64,000 nucleotides of DNA from Citrobacter tructae (GCF_004684345.1 NZ_CP038469.1:124001-188000); one strand, 5' to 3'. Positions 16,436 to 25,696 are shown, numbered from the stretch's first letter. A program made the numbers and translations. Notes: generated by a model from the letters alone, not told the origin.

Positions 16436-16891
16436 ATGTCGACACCGGATAATCGCTCCGTAAATTTTTTCAGTTTGTTTCGCCGGGGGCAGCACTACGC
16501 TAAGACGTGGCCGATGGAAAAGCGCCTGGCACCAGTATTTGTTGAGAATCGCGTGATCCGTATGACGCGTTACGCGACCCGTTTTATGCCGCCTATCGCC
16601 GTCTTTACCCTCTGCTGGCAAATCGCGCTGGGTGGACAACTGGGACCGGCCGTAGCGACTGCGCTGTTTGCGCTCAGCCTGCCGATGCAGGGCATGTGGT
16701 GGTTAGGGAAACGTTCCGTAACGCCGCTGCCGCCCTCGATTCTCAACTGGTTCTATGAAGTCCGGGGAAAATTACAGGAAGCCGGGCAAGCATTGGCCCC
16801 GGTAGAAGGGAAGCCCGATTATCAGGCGTTAGCTGACACGCTTAAGCGTGCCTTCAAACAACTGGATAAAACTTTCCTCGATGATTTGTAA
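16436..16891 (+). CDS. yfbV: UPF0208 membrane protein YfbV
   Basis: 151 residues. Two membrane helices around residues 40 to 90 (PPIAVFTLCWQIAL and ALFALSLPMQGMWWL), cytoplasmic soluble ends. E. coli YfbV limits spread of the Ter macrodomain organisation of the chromosome. ATG 16436 (MSTPDNRSVNFF) follows GAGGTAACC and gives the E. coli length; 18 further open codons upstream are not family sequence. Confidence 0.93.
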   Translation: MSTPDNRSVNFFSLFRRGQHYAKTWPMEKRLAPVFVENRVIRMTRYATRFMPPIAVFTLCWQIALGGQLGPAVATALFALSLPMQGMWWLGKRSVTPLPPSILNWFYEVRGKLQEAGQALAPVEGKPDYQALADTLKRAFKQLDKTFLDDL

Positions 16892-16912
16892 TTGACCCCT
16901 GATTACGCATAT

Positions 16913-16943
16913 AAAAGAAGGCACAAGATGCCTTCTTTTTTTT
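16913..16943 (+). terminator. yfbV intrinsic terminator
   Basis: Stem AAAGAAGGCA (16914-16923) / TGCCTTCTTT (16929-16938), 5-nt loop, then T run. Starts 22 bp after the yfbV stop. Confidence 0.85.
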
Positions 16944-16974
16944 CATCGCAGCAGTAGTGATACAGGAGTCCCAA

Positions 16975-17469
16975 ATGGAAATGACCAACGCTCAACGTCT
17001 TATTTTGTCTAACCAGTACAAAATGATGACTATGCTCGATCCCACCAACGCCGAGCGTTATCGTCGTTTGCAGACGATTATTGAACGCGGTTATGGCTTG
17101 CAGATGCGCGAGCTGGATCGTGAGTTTGGTGAGCTGACGGAAGAAACCTGTCGCACGATTATCGATACCATGGAGATGTATCACGCATTACACGTTTCCT
17201 GGACTAACCTTAAAGACGCCCAGGCTATTGATGAGCGACGCGTCACGTTTTTGGGTTTTGATGCCGCAACGGAAGCGCGTTTCCTCGGCTATGTACGTTT
17301 TATGGTCAATGTGGAAGGGCGTTACACACATTTTGATGCCGGTACGCACGGCTTTAACGCCCAAACGCCAATGTGGGAGAAATATCAGCGCATGTTGAGT
17401 GTCTGGCACTCCTGCCCGCGTCAGTATCATCTGAGTGCGAATGAAATTAATCAAATCATTAATGCCTGA
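16975..17469 (+). CDS. yfbU: UPF0304 protein YfbU
   Basis: 164 residues, mostly helical, soluble, no signal peptide. Function unknown; E. coli YfbU has been linked to cell death phenotypes when overproduced. Start MEMTNAQRLILSNQY at 16975 is chosen over the ATG at 16957 because it gives the family length. The stop lies just before yfbT, whose GTG start is 11 nt downstream. Confidence 0.92.
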   Translation: MEMTNAQRLILSNQYKMMTMLDPTNAERYRRLQTIIERGYGLQMRELDREFGELTEETCRTIIDTMEMYHALHVSWTNLKDAQAIDERRVTFLGFDAATEARFLGYVRFMVNVEGRYTHFDAGTHGFNAQTPMWEKYQRMLSVWHSCPRQYHLSANEINQIINA

Positions 17470-17479
17470 GGGGGCCAAC

Positions 17480-18139
17480 GTGCAGTGCAAAGGCTTTCTG
17501 TTTGATCTGGATGGAACGCTGGTTGATTCCTTACCTGCGGTAGAACGAGCGTGGTGCAACTGGGCCGATCGTTTTGGTCTCGATCACGCCGAGGTGCTGG
17601 GATTTATTCACGGCAAGCAAGCCATCACCTCTCTGCGACACTTTATGGTGGGCAAGTCAGAGGCGGAGATCGCTGCGGAATTTACGCGCCTGGAGCAAAT
17701 AGAGGCCACGGAAACCGCTGGGATCACCGCGCTGCCGGGGGCGGTTGATTTACTCAACCATCTCAATAAAGCGGGCATTCCATGGGCGATTGTGACCTCC
17801 GGCTCAATGCCGGTGGCACGTGCGCGTCATAGGGTTGCGGGTCTGCCAGCCCCGGAAGTGTTTGTCACTGCCGAGCGGGTAAAAAGAGGCAAGCCAGAGC
17901 CCGACGCCTATCTGCTAGGCGCGCAGCTATTGGGCCTTGCACCGCAGGAGTGTGCGGTGGTGGAAGATGCACCCGCCGGGGTGCTCTCAGGGCTTGCTGC
18001 AGGATGTCATGTCATCGCGGTGAACGCCCCAACGGACACGCCGCGACTGGATGAGGTCGATTTTTCTCTGACCAGTCTGGAGCATATTTCTGTGACTAAA
18101 CAACCCAACGGAAATGTGGTCGTTGTAAGAAATACCTGA
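17480..18139 (+). CDS. yfbT: Sugar phosphatase YfbT (HAD superfamily)
   Basis: 219 residues. HAD hydrolase with motif I DLDGTLVDS near the N terminus, motif II VTSGS, motif III Lys in KRGKPEPD, and motif IV EDAPAGV. E. coli YfbT dephosphorylates sugar phosphates such as fructose-1-phosphate and erythrose-4-phosphate. GTG 17480 has a GAGGGGG ribosome site (17468-17474) and gives the family start; an ATG at 17462 overlapping yfbU is the alternative. Three residues longer at the C terminus than E. coli. Confidence 0.92.
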   Translation: MQCKGFLFDLDGTLVDSLPAVERAWCNWADRFGLDHAEVLGFIHGKQAITSLRHFMVGKSEAEIAAEFTRLEQIEATETAGITALPGAVDLLNHLNKAGIPWAIVTSGSMPVARARHRVAGLPAPEVFVTAERVKRGKPEPDAYLLGAQLLGLAPQECAVVEDAPAGVLSGLAAGCHVIAVNAPTDTPRLDEVDFSLTSLEHISVTKQPNGNVVVVRNT

Positions 18140-18148
18140 TCATGATTT

Positions 18149-18173
18149 AGCCCCAGATTGTTGGGGCTTTTTT
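18149..18173 (+). terminator. yfbT intrinsic terminator
   Basis: Stem AGCCCCA (18149-18155) / TGGGGCT (18162-18168) followed by six T. Confidence 0.85.
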
Positions 18174-18216
18174 ATGGCAGAATCGGTCCATCCCTCTCAT
18201 TTAACAAGGATATGTT

Positions 18217-20049
18217 GTGAACGGTCAATTGATGTGGGTTCTCTCATTGCTGGCGATTGCCGTGGTCTTGTTTGCGACGGGCAGAGTGCGTATGGACGCG
18301 GTCGCTTTGCTGGTCATTGTTGCCTTTGTTCTGAGTGGAACACTGAGCATTTCTGAAGCCTTTTCCGGTTTCAGCGATCCTAACGTTATTTTGATAGCCG
18401 CCCTGTTTATTATTGGCGACGGCCTGGTACGTACCGGAGTGGCGACCGTGATGGGGGCCTGGCTGGTGAAGGTGGCTGGTAGCAGCGAAGTGAAAATGTT
18501 GGTGCTACTGATGATCACCGTCGCCGGACTCGGCGCGTTCATGAGTTCTACCGGTGTTGTCGCCATCTTTATTCCGGTTGTCTTAAGCGTCTCCATGCGC
18601 ATGCAAATCTCACCGTCACGCCTGATGATGCCGCTCAGCTTTGCCGGGTTGATCAGCGGTATGATGACGCTGGTGGCTACGCCGCCTAACCTGGTTGTCA
18701 ACAGTGAGCTCCTGCGTGAAGGGCTTAACGGTTTCAGCTTCTTCAGCGTGACGCCGCTGGGGCTGGTGGTATTGGTGCTCGGCATTATTTATATGCTGCT
18801 GATGCGTTTTATGCTGAAGGGCGATGAAGCCGGTCAGCAGGGGGATGGATGGAAGCGCCGGACCTTTCGCGATCTCATTAAAGAGTATCGCCTCACGGGG
18901 CGCGCTCGTCGCCTGGCCATTCGCCCAGGTTCTCCCATGATTGGCCAACGTCTGGATGATTTAAAACTGCGTGAGCGCTACGGGGCGAACGTCATTGGCG
19001 TTGAACGCTGGAGGCGCTTTCGGCGTGTCATTGTCGACGTAAACGGGGTTTCTGAGTTTCGTGCCCGCGATGTTTTGCTGATTGATATGTCTACCGCCGA
19101 TGTGGACCTGCGCGAATTTTGTAGCGAGCAACTGTTAGAGCCGATGGTACTGCGCGGCGAATATTTCTCCGAACAGGCGCTGGATGTGGGCATGGCAGAA
19201 ATTTCGCTGATCCCGGAATCGGAATTAATTGGTAAGACGGTGCGGGAAATCGGATTCCGTACCCGCTATGGGCTTAACGTGGTTGGATTAAAGCGCGATG
19301 GTGCGGCGCTGGCTGGGGCGGTCGTCAATGAACCGCTGCTGATGGGCGATATTATTCTGGTCGTGGGCAACTGGAAGCTGATCACCGCGCTTGGGAAAAA
19401 AGGGCGCGATTTTGTGGTGTTAAATATGCCCGTTGAAGTCAGTGAGGCATCTCCGGCGCACAGCCAGGCACCGCATGCGATTTTCTGCCTGGTGCTGATG
19501 GTTGCACTGATGTTGACCGATGAAATCCCCAACACGGTCGCCGCGATTATCGCCTGTCTGCTGATGGGCAAATTCCGCTGTATTGATGCAGAAAGCGCAT
19601 ATAAAGCCATCCACTGGCCGAGTATTATTTTGATCGTCGGGATGATGCCCTTTGCGCTGGCCTTGCAAAAAACCGGCGGTGTCGATCTGGTGGTGAAAGG
19701 CCTGATGGATGTCGGTGGGGGATATGGCCCATACATGATGCTGGGCTGCCTGTTTGTACTATGCGCCACCATCGGGTTATTTATCTCGAATACCGCGACG
19801 GCGGTGCTGATGGCACCGATTGCGTTAGCGGCGGCGAAGTCGATGGGGGTTTCACCGTATCCTTTTGCGATGGCGATTGCGATGGCGGCTTCTGCAGCCT
19901 TTATGACGCCGGTGTCTTCCCCGGTTAACACGCTGGTGCTGGGACCGGGCAACTACAGCTTTAGCGATTTCGTGAAGATTGGCGTGCCGTTTACGGTGAT
20001 TGTCATGGCGGTGTGCATCGTGATGATCCCAATGCTGTTTCCGTTTTGA
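18217..20049 (+). CDS. yfbS: SLC13-type transporter YfbS with RCK_C domains
   Basis: 610 residues, GTG start after AAGGA. Two blocks of membrane helices (about residues 5-200 and 420-610) in the DASS/ArsB-like ion transporter fold, separated by a soluble stretch (about 210-400). That stretch holds two TrkA_C/RCK_C-type domains, visible from the repeated pattern of GQRLDDLKLRERYGANVIGV and GKTVREIGFRTRYGLNVVGL. SNTATAVLMAPIA and SSPVNTLVLGPGNYSF are typical transport motifs. The substrate is not established. Confidence 0.9.
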   Translation: MNGQLMWVLSLLAIAVVLFATGRVRMDAVALLVIVAFVLSGTLSISEAFSGFSDPNVILIAALFIIGDGLVRTGVATVMGAWLVKVAGSSEVKMLVLLMITVAGLGAFMSSTGVVAIFIPVVLSVSMRMQISPSRLMMPLSFAGLISGMMTLVATPPNLVVNSELLREGLNGFSFFSVTPLGLVVLVLGIIYMLLMRFMLKGDEAGQQGDGWKRRTFRDLIKEYRLTGRARRLAIRPGSPMIGQRLDDLKLRERYGANVIGVERWRRFRRVIVDVNGVSEFRARDVLLIDMSTADVDLREFCSEQLLEPMVLRGEYFSEQALDVGMAEISLIPESELIGKTVREIGFRTRYGLNVVGLKRDGAALAGAVVNEPLLMGDIILVVGNWKLITALGKKGRDFVVLNMPVEVSEASPAHSQAPHAIFCLVLMVALMLTDEIPNTVAAIIACLLMGKFRCIDAESAYKAIHWPSIILIVGMMPFALALQKTGGVDLVVKGLMDVGGGYGPYMMLGCLFVLCATIGLFISNTATAVLMAPIALAAAKSMGVSPYPFAMAIAMAASAAFMTPVSSPVNTLVLGPGNYSFSDFVKIGVPFTVIVMAVCIVMIPMLFPF

Positions 20050-20060
20050 TTTTCTAACCC

Positions 20061-20094
20061 TTCGCCGGATGAGCGCTAGCCGCCATCCGGCGAA
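20061..20094. repeat. REP element between yfbS and yfbR
   Basis: Perfect 11-bp arms TTCGCCGGATG (20061-20071) / CATCCGGCGAA (20084-20094), between convergent genes. Typical REP core. Confidence 0.75.
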
Positions 20095-20097
20095 ACA

Positions 20098-20697
20098 TCA
20101 CAAAGGGGAATCCTGGCTGATTTCATCCAGCGAGAGGTGGAAACTCGGTACAAATACGGCTAAAAAATAGTCCATTTCTTCACTGCGGCGCGACTCCAGC
20201 GTTTTTTCCAGCCGTGTTTTCGCCAGCTTAAATTCATTATTTCCGGCTGAAAGTTCCTCAAGGCATTTCAGATAGGCGCAAAGCGCATCGGCCTGTTTAA
20301 CGATCGCTCTCTCTTCATCGCTGCTGGCGTGTTCATCAATTAACGGCGCAAAAATATCTCGCAGCTCATCAGGGACCATATCGACCAGTTTCTGCTGGGC
20401 TATTTTCTCGATGGCTTTATATTCCTGGGCAATTTGCGAGTTAAAGTATTTCACCGGGGTAGGGAGGTCACCGGTCAGCACTTCGGAGGCATCGTGATAC
20501 ATCGCCAGCAGGGCAATGCGTTCAGCGTTAACCTGACCGCCAAACTTTCGGTTCTTGATTGCCGCCAGTGCATGCGCAACCATCGCCACTTGCAGACTGT
20601 GTTCAGACACGTTTTCGGTGCGCACGTTGCGCATCAGCGGCCAGCGGTTAATGAGTTTCAGACGGGAGAGGTGGGCAAAAAAATGGCTCTGCTTCAT
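20098..20697 (-). CDS. yfbR: 5'-deoxynucleotidase YfbR
   Basis: 199 residues, HD-domain phosphohydrolase that removes phosphate from deoxyribonucleoside 5'-monophosphates. Metal ligands His33 (SEHSLQ), His68-Asp69 (MYHDASE) and Asp137 (KQADA) are in place. Cytoplasmic. Full length. Downstream of alaA in the same direction, 84 bp apart with a hairpin between. Confidence 0.95.
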   Translation of the reverse strand: MKQSHFFAHLSRLKLINRWPLMRNVRTENVSEHSLQVAMVAHALAAIKNRKFGGQVNAERIALLAMYHDASEVLTGDLPTPVKYFNSQIAQEYKAIEKIAQQKLVDMVPDELRDIFAPLIDEHASSDEERAIVKQADALCAYLKCLEELSAGNNEFKLAKTRLEKTLESRRSEEMDYFLAVFVPSFHLSLDEISQDSPL

Positions 20698-20740
20698 AAC
20701 GACCCTTACTCAGTGACTTCAGTAAAGGTATTTTGCGCAG

Positions 20741-20775
20741 AGAGTGCTACCGGATGCAAATCTCGGTAGCACTCT
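20741..20775. repeat. Perfect inverted repeat between alaA and yfbR
   Basis: 12-bp arms AGAGTGCTACCG (20741-20752) / CGGTAGCACTCT (20764-20775), loop 11 nt. It begins 7 nt after the alaA stop on the minus strand. No U tract follows, so it probably acts as a 3' end stabiliser or weak terminator. Confidence 0.65.
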
Positions 20776-20781
20776 ACTTTA

Positions 20782-21999
20782 TTACAGCTGGTGATAGCCT
20801 GACAGGAAACGTTCAAATTTACTCAGCGACATTTCAATATCGTCAATACGCGGCAGCGTGACGATGCGGAAATGATCCGGCCACGGCCAGTTGAATGCCG
20901 TACCCTGGACCAGCAGCACTTTTTCCTGTAGCAGGAAGTCGAGTACCATCTTCTGGTCGTCATGAATGTTGAAGCGCTTAGCATCAATTTTCGGGAACAT
21001 GTACAGCGCGCCGCGTGGCTTCACGCAGGATACACCGGGAATGTCGTTGAGCAGTTCCCAGGCACGGTTGCGCTGTTCATACAGGCGTCCACCCGGCATG
21101 ATAAATTCGCTAATGCTTTGGTATCCGCCCAGTGCGGTTTGAATGGCATGCTGCGCCGGAACGTTGGCACACAGGCGCATTGAGGCCAACATTTCCAGAC
21201 CTTCGATATACCCTTTGGCGTGTTTCTTCGGTCCGTTCAGTACCATCCAGCCCTGACGGAAACCCGCAACGCGGTAAGTTTTTGACAGGCCGTTGAAGGT
21301 GATGGTCAGCAGATCCGGGGCCAGTGGGGCAATAGAATGATGTTCCGCGTCATCATAAAGAATTTTGTCGTAAATCTCGTCAGCAAAGATAATGAGATTA
21401 TGCTGGCGAGCAATCTCAACAATCTCCATCAGCAGCTCTTTAGAATAGACAGCGCCGGTAGGATTGTTGGGGTTGATGATGACGATCCCACGCGTGCGCG
21501 GGGTGATTTTGGCGCGAATATCGTCGAGGTCCGGGAACCAGTCTGAGGATTCATCGCACAAGTAGTGCACCGCTTTACCGCTGGAAAGCGATACCGCTGC
21601 CGTCCACAGCGGATAATCAGGCGCAGGTACCAGCATTTCGTCCCCGCTATTCAGTAACGCCTGCATCGCCTGAACAATCAATTCGGAAACACCGTTACCG
21701 ATATAAATGTCTTCAACGGTAACGTCGCGCATCCCGCGAGCCTGGTAATGCTGCATTATTGCTTTACGGGCGGAATAAAGACCTTTTGAGTCGCAATATC
21801 CTTGCGCGGTGGGCAAATTACGGATCACATCAACCAGAATTTCATCGGGCGCTTCAAACCCGAATGGCGCCGGGTTGCCGATGTTCAGTTTCAGAACCTT
21901 ATTACCTTCTTCTTCCAGGCGCTTTGCTTCTTTCAGAACCGGGCCGCGAATGTCATAACAGACGTTTTCTAATTTGCTGGATTTTTCAATGGGGGACAT
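20782..21999 (-). CDS. alaA: Glutamate-pyruvate aminotransferase AlaA
   Basis: 405 residues. PLP-dependent class I aminotransferase making alanine from pyruvate. The Schiff-base Lys is in GLSKTYRVAGFRQGW; NPNNPTGAVY and ADEIYDKI are the other PLP-contacting motifs. Start MSPIEKSSKLENV at 21999 is chosen over the ATG at 22029, which adds ten residues not seen in the family. The 926-bp gap upstream separates it from the divergent lrhA. Confidence 0.96.
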   Translation of the reverse strand: MSPIEKSSKLENVCYDIRGPVLKEAKRLEEEGNKVLKLNIGNPAPFGFEAPDEILVDVIRNLPTAQGYCDSKGLYSARKAIMQHYQARGMRDVTVEDIYIGNGVSELIVQAMQALLNSGDEMLVPAPDYPLWTAAVSLSSGKAVHYLCDESSDWFPDLDDIRAKITPRTRGIVIINPNNPTGAVYSKELLMEIVEIARQHNLIIFADEIYDKILYDDAEHHSIAPLAPDLLTITFNGLSKTYRVAGFRQGWMVLNGPKKHAKGYIEGLEMLASMRLCANVPAQHAIQTALGGYQSISEFIMPGGRLYEQRNRAWELLNDIPGVSCVKPRGALYMFPKIDAKRFNIHDDQKMVLDFLLQEKVLLVQGTAFNWPWPDHFRIVTLPRIDDIEMSLSKFERFLSGYHQL

Positions 22000-22925
22000 A
22001 ACGTTGACCTTTTTAGCTGTGAATGCCACTCCCTGCCGTGGAAGTCAGCCCAGCACAATGTACTCCCACGACGGTAAGTTTTGAAGGGTCTTTAGTAGAA
22101 GGTTTTGAAAAGCTGTGAAGTTATAATTAGCTGTTAATAACTAAGTAACGCAATTGTATCAGAATAATAATCTTGAAAATTGTATTTTAATGGTTTTATG
22201 CTTCACTACGCTGGCTCTGGTGTGGTGGTTTGTCTGGTCAAAAAAAGTTAAGTCTGTACAGCAAAGGGTCGCCGACACCTAACCTGAATGACGTAATTCG
22301 AAAATACTGAGGTTTTAACTGCACAGACTGTTATCGGCCTGATCCGGGCGCAGTCGGGTGTGAATCTATTGTTAAGTGAAATTAATGAATTGGGGAATTT
22401 TTAATTAATTATTATTTAATATTTAAACAGCGCTGGGTTGAATAGGCTAATAATACGAAAACCGTTGCTCTGACATCACACCAATTTGGCTCGAATTATT
22501 CGCGATAACACTTATAAATATAGTGGTTTTAGGTTAAGATAAGCCCTATGAAATGATGCGTAGTACGAAATTCACGATAATTCAAATGTTTGTTTGTTGT
22601 TCCTAACATACTGAAAACTTAGTTCTTAATGTGTAAATTATTGTTCATTAACTATTTTTTAAATTTACAAAATTTACATGTTTTCCAATAGTTAGAATCA
22701 TCCAGCTACTAAAAATATGGCTCTTTCTCATTGCTATATTCCGATGAGTGTCACGGGTATTATATAGCTCAGAAAGAGAATTGTTTCGCTTGTTAAACCA
22801 AATACATCCTTATTTTCACTTGGTTACACTGAGCGAAACTGCAAGGGAGGCACATTACAAATGGAGTTGTTTGATTCTGAATGCACAGCATTAACCCGGT
22901 ATGACCCGCGAGTAAGTGAAAAACT
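22000..22925. promoter_or_regulatory. Long AT-rich divergent region alaA / lrhA
   Basis: 926 bp without a supportable gene; no frame above 60 codons looks coding. Very A+T rich compared with its surroundings, as in E. coli where lrhA has a long control region and leader. Probably holds both promoters and sites for AT-binding proteins such as H-NS, but I cannot name exact sites. Confidence 0.5.
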
Positions 22926-23864
22926 ATGATAAATGCAAATCGTCCGATAATTAACCTCGATCTCGATCTGCTGAGAACCTTCGTTGCTGTTGCCGATCTG
23001 AATACCTTCGCGGCTGCGGCAGCTGCGGTATGTCGCACTCAGTCTGCAGTGAGTCAGCAAATGCAACGCCTTGAGCAACTCGTGGGGAAAGAGTTGTTCG
23101 CGCGCCATGGACGCAACAAACTGCTGACCGAACATGGTATCCAGCTGTTGGGTTACGCCAGAAAAATACTGCGTTTTAATGATGAGGCTTGCTCATCATT
23201 AATGTTCAATAATCTTCAGGGAGTGTTAACTATCGGCGCTTCTGACGAATCCGCCGATACGATACTGCCGTTTTTGCTCAACCGCATAAGTTCGGTTTAT
23301 CCGAAGCTTGCGCTGGACGTAAGAGTTAAGCGTAACGCCTACATGGTCGATATGCTGAGATCCCAAGAAGTGGATTTGGTAGTGACCACCAATCGTCCAG
23401 GCGATTTTGAATGCCTGAATCTGCGTACCTCACCTACGCACTGGTATTGCGCAGCAGAATATATCCTGCAAAAAGGTGAACCGATACCGTTGGTTCTGCT
23501 GGACGATCCGAGTCCGTTTCGCGACATCGTGCTGTCTACGCTAAACGCAGCGCAGATCCCGTGGCGTCTGGCCTATGTCGCTTCAACATTGGCAGCAGTT
23601 CGTGCTGCGGTAAAAGCGGGCCTCGGTGTCACGGCTCGTCCCGTTGAAATGATGAGTCCTGACTTACGCGTGCTGGGTGTTGCGGACGGATTACCGCCAT
23701 TGCCTGATACAGAGTATCTGCTGTGCAGCGATCCGACCACGAAAAATGAGTTAGCAGAAGTTATCTTTAAATCAATGCAGACATATCAAAATCCTTGGCA
23801 ATACAATCAGTTTACCCCTGAAGGGGGAGATGATTCGCTGATTGTTGAAGGCGACTTTGAGTAA
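22926..23864 (+). CDS. lrhA: LysR-type regulator LrhA
   Basis: 312 residues. Represses flhDC and so motility, and affects RpoS translation and fimbriae in E. coli. N-terminal winged helix (about residues 11-70: LDLLRTFVAVADLNTFAAAA, QSAVSQQMQRLE), then the LysR effector-binding domain. Highly similar to E. coli LrhA including the acidic C terminus. A strong terminator follows. Its presence fits with cheV in the same window, both being motility-linked. Confidence 0.95.
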   Translation: MINANRPIINLDLDLLRTFVAVADLNTFAAAAAAVCRTQSAVSQQMQRLEQLVGKELFARHGRNKLLTEHGIQLLGYARKILRFNDEACSSLMFNNLQGVLTIGASDESADTILPFLLNRISSVYPKLALDVRVKRNAYMVDMLRSQEVDLVVTTNRPGDFECLNLRTSPTHWYCAAEYILQKGEPIPLVLLDDPSPFRDIVLSTLNAAQIPWRLAYVASTLAAVRAAVKAGLGVTARPVEMMSPDLRVLGVADGLPPLPDTEYLLCSDPTTKNELAEVIFKSMQTYQNPWQYNQFTPEGGDDSLIVEGDFE

Positions 23865-23898
23865 CGCGTCACAAATATTCGTTTTAAACTGTAAGTGT

Positions 23899-23945
23899 AA
23901 AAAAGAGCCACTGATGATGAAAAAACATCCAGCGGCTCTTTTTTT
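23899..23945 (+). terminator. lrhA intrinsic terminator
   Basis: AAAAAGAGCC ending at 23909 pairs with GGCTCTTTTT from 23934; an inner GATG/CATC pair extends the stem. T run to 23945. Confidence 0.8.
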
Positions 23946-24489
23946 ATGCAAATATTGCTGGTTTATGTCATTTTCTATACGAAAACTTAACAAAATCAGC
24001 AGATAAAAAAACAGACTGGAAATAGGGTGAAAAACAATCAACAGCGTTGCTAATTGTTTCCATGTTAAAAAACTAGAGAAATTGTTGCTGTTTTTTATGG
24101 TGAATTAACAAAAGCGTGTCACAGATCAAGAAAATACTCCCATTTAGGGGGAGGCATCTGCACGAATTCCTGTCAAAATAGAGGTGTATTATCTTTTTAC
24201 TTCACTACGGACACGATTCAACAACGTTAAAATTGACTGATGACACGATCGAAATGAGTCTAAATAGCACTTTATGTTAACGAAATTGAATTGGTGTAAA
24301 ATAATGTGAGGGAACTTTTGTTAAAGTTGACAAAAGGTTATAGAAAGGAGTAAAAAACCCCATCAATTGGCTGTATAAATGGTTTTCTACAGTGATTGTA
24401 AGGTTTTTTTTATTCCTCCCCATGAATCGATGTGGCGTTCATCTGCCGTAAAGAGCAGAGAATTTGGCGCTACTTTTGATGAGTAAGCA
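23946..24489 (+). promoter_or_regulatory. nuo operon control region
   Basis: About 540 bp without a gene between the lrhA terminator and nuoA. It is A+T rich in its first part and includes the terminator-like element at 24352-24411. In E. coli this region carries two nuo promoters controlled by ArcA, NarL, FNR and IHF; I cannot place individual sites with confidence. Confidence 0.5.
24352..24411 (+). terminator. Terminator-like structure in the nuo leader
   Basis: Nested complementary blocks: AAAAAACC (24352-24359) / GGTTTTTT (24402-24409), CAAT (24364-24367) / ATTG (24395-24398), CTGTA (24371-24375) / TACAG (24388-24392), with T continuing to 24411. This gives an imperfect hairpin ending in U, 79 bp before nuoA. 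In E. coli nuo transcripts start well upstream, so this would lie inside the leader and could attenuate. Confidence 0.4.
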
Positions 24490-24933
24490 ATGAGTATGTC
24501 AACATCCACTGAAATCATCGCTCATCACTGGGCATTCGCTATCTTTCTTATTGTTGCCATTGGCCTGTGCTGCCTGATGCTCGTCGGCGGCTGGTTTTTA
24601 GGTGGTCGCGCGCGCGCGAGATCTAAAAACGTGCCGTTTGAATCAGGTATCGACTCGGTCGGCACCGCCCGCTTGCGCCTGTCTGCCAAGTTTTATCTGG
24701 TAGCCATGTTCTTCGTTATCTTCGACGTTGAAGCGCTGTATCTTTTCGCATGGTCTACGTCTATCCGTGAAAGCGGCTGGATTGGCTTTGTGGAAGCTGC
24801 AATTTTTATTTTTGTGTTACTGGCAGGTCTGGTTTATCTGGTGCGTATTGGCGCGCTGGACTGGACGCCCGCGCGTTCACGCCGCGAGCGTATGAACCCG
24901 GAAACGAACAGTATCGCTAATCGTCAACGCTAA
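24490..24933 (+). CDS. nuoA: NADH-quinone oxidoreductase subunit NuoA
   Basis: 147 residues, three membrane helices. Complex I membrane subunit at the junction with the peripheral arm. The conserved loop RARSKNVPFESGIDSVG, whose movement is linked to coupling, is present, as is FDVEALYLFAW. First gene of the nuo operon. Confidence 0.97.
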   Translation: MSMSTSTEIIAHHWAFAIFLIVAIGLCCLMLVGGWFLGGRARARSKNVPFESGIDSVGTARLRLSAKFYLVAMFFVIFDVEALYLFAWSTSIRESGWIGFVEAAIFIFVLLAGLVYLVRIGALDWTPARSRRERMNPETNSIANRQR

Positions 24934-24948
24934 CCGCGAGGCATTAAG

Positions 24949-25611
24949 ATGGATTATACGCTCACCCGCATAGATCCTAACGGTGAGAACGACCGTTACC
25001 CCCTGCAAAAACAGGAGATCGTAACCGACCCCCTGGAGCAAGAAGTTAACAAAAATGTGTTCATGGGCAAACTGCATGACATGGTTAACTGGGGCCGTAA
25101 AAACTCAATTTGGCCATACAACTTTGGCCTTTCCTGCTGCTACGTTGAGATGGTGACTTCGTTCACCGCCGTGCATGACGTGGCCCGTTTTGGTGCAGAA
25201 GTATTGCGTGCATCTCCGCGTCAGGCAGACCTGATGGTCGTGGCTGGTACCTGCTTTACCAAAATGGCCCCGGTTATTCAGCGCCTCTACGATCAGATGC
25301 TGGAACCGAAGTGGGTTATTTCCATGGGCGCATGTGCTAACTCCGGCGGTATGTATGATATTTACTCCGTCGTACAGGGCGTTGATAAGTTTATCCCGGT
25401 AGATGTGTACATCCCAGGATGTCCGCCGCGTCCAGAAGCTTACATGCAGGCGCTGATGCTGCTGCAAGACTCCATTGGTAAAGAACGCCGTCCGCTCTCC
25501 TGGGTGGTTGGCGATCAGGGCGTTTATCGCGCCAATATGCAGTCAGAGCGCGAGCGTAAGCGCGGCGAACGTATTGCTGTAACGAATCTTCGCACACCGG
25601 ACGAGATTTAA
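24949..25611 (+). CDS. nuoB: NADH-quinone oxidoreductase subunit NuoB
   Basis: 220 residues. Peripheral subunit that holds the last [4Fe-4S] cluster, N2, next to the quinone site. Ligands Cys63 and Cys64 (SCCYVEM), Cys129 (GACANS) and Cys158 (PGCPPRPE) are all present. 15 bp after nuoA. The 85-bp gap to nuoC holds a hairpin. Confidence 0.97.
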   Translation: MDYTLTRIDPNGENDRYPLQKQEIVTDPLEQEVNKNVFMGKLHDMVNWGRKNSIWPYNFGLSCCYVEMVTSFTAVHDVARFGAEVLRASPRQADLMVVAGTCFTKMAPVIQRLYDQMLEPKWVISMGACANSGGMYDIYSVVQGVDKFIPVDVYIPGCPPRPEAYMQALMLLQDSIGKERRPLSWVVGDQGVYRANMQSERERKRGERIAVTNLRTPDEI

Positions 25612-25620
25612 TTTGCGCCC

Positions 25621-25678
25621 GTCGGCAGCAGCACTTCCTTCGTTTATCACTACATAAATAGCGCGAAGCACTGCCGAC
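25621..25678 (+). repeat. Hairpin between nuoB and nuoC
   Basis: Arms GTCGGCAG (25621-25628) / CTGCCGAC (25671-25678), perfect 8 bp, with further pairing possible inside (CTTCG with CGAAG). No U tract. Confidence 0.55.
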
Positions 25679-25696
25679 CACCACGGACCATTTGCA

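Noticed and set aside
22000..24489. Small protein genes in the regions flanking lrhA
   Set aside because: Short frames exist but none has a convincing ribosome site, composition or motif.
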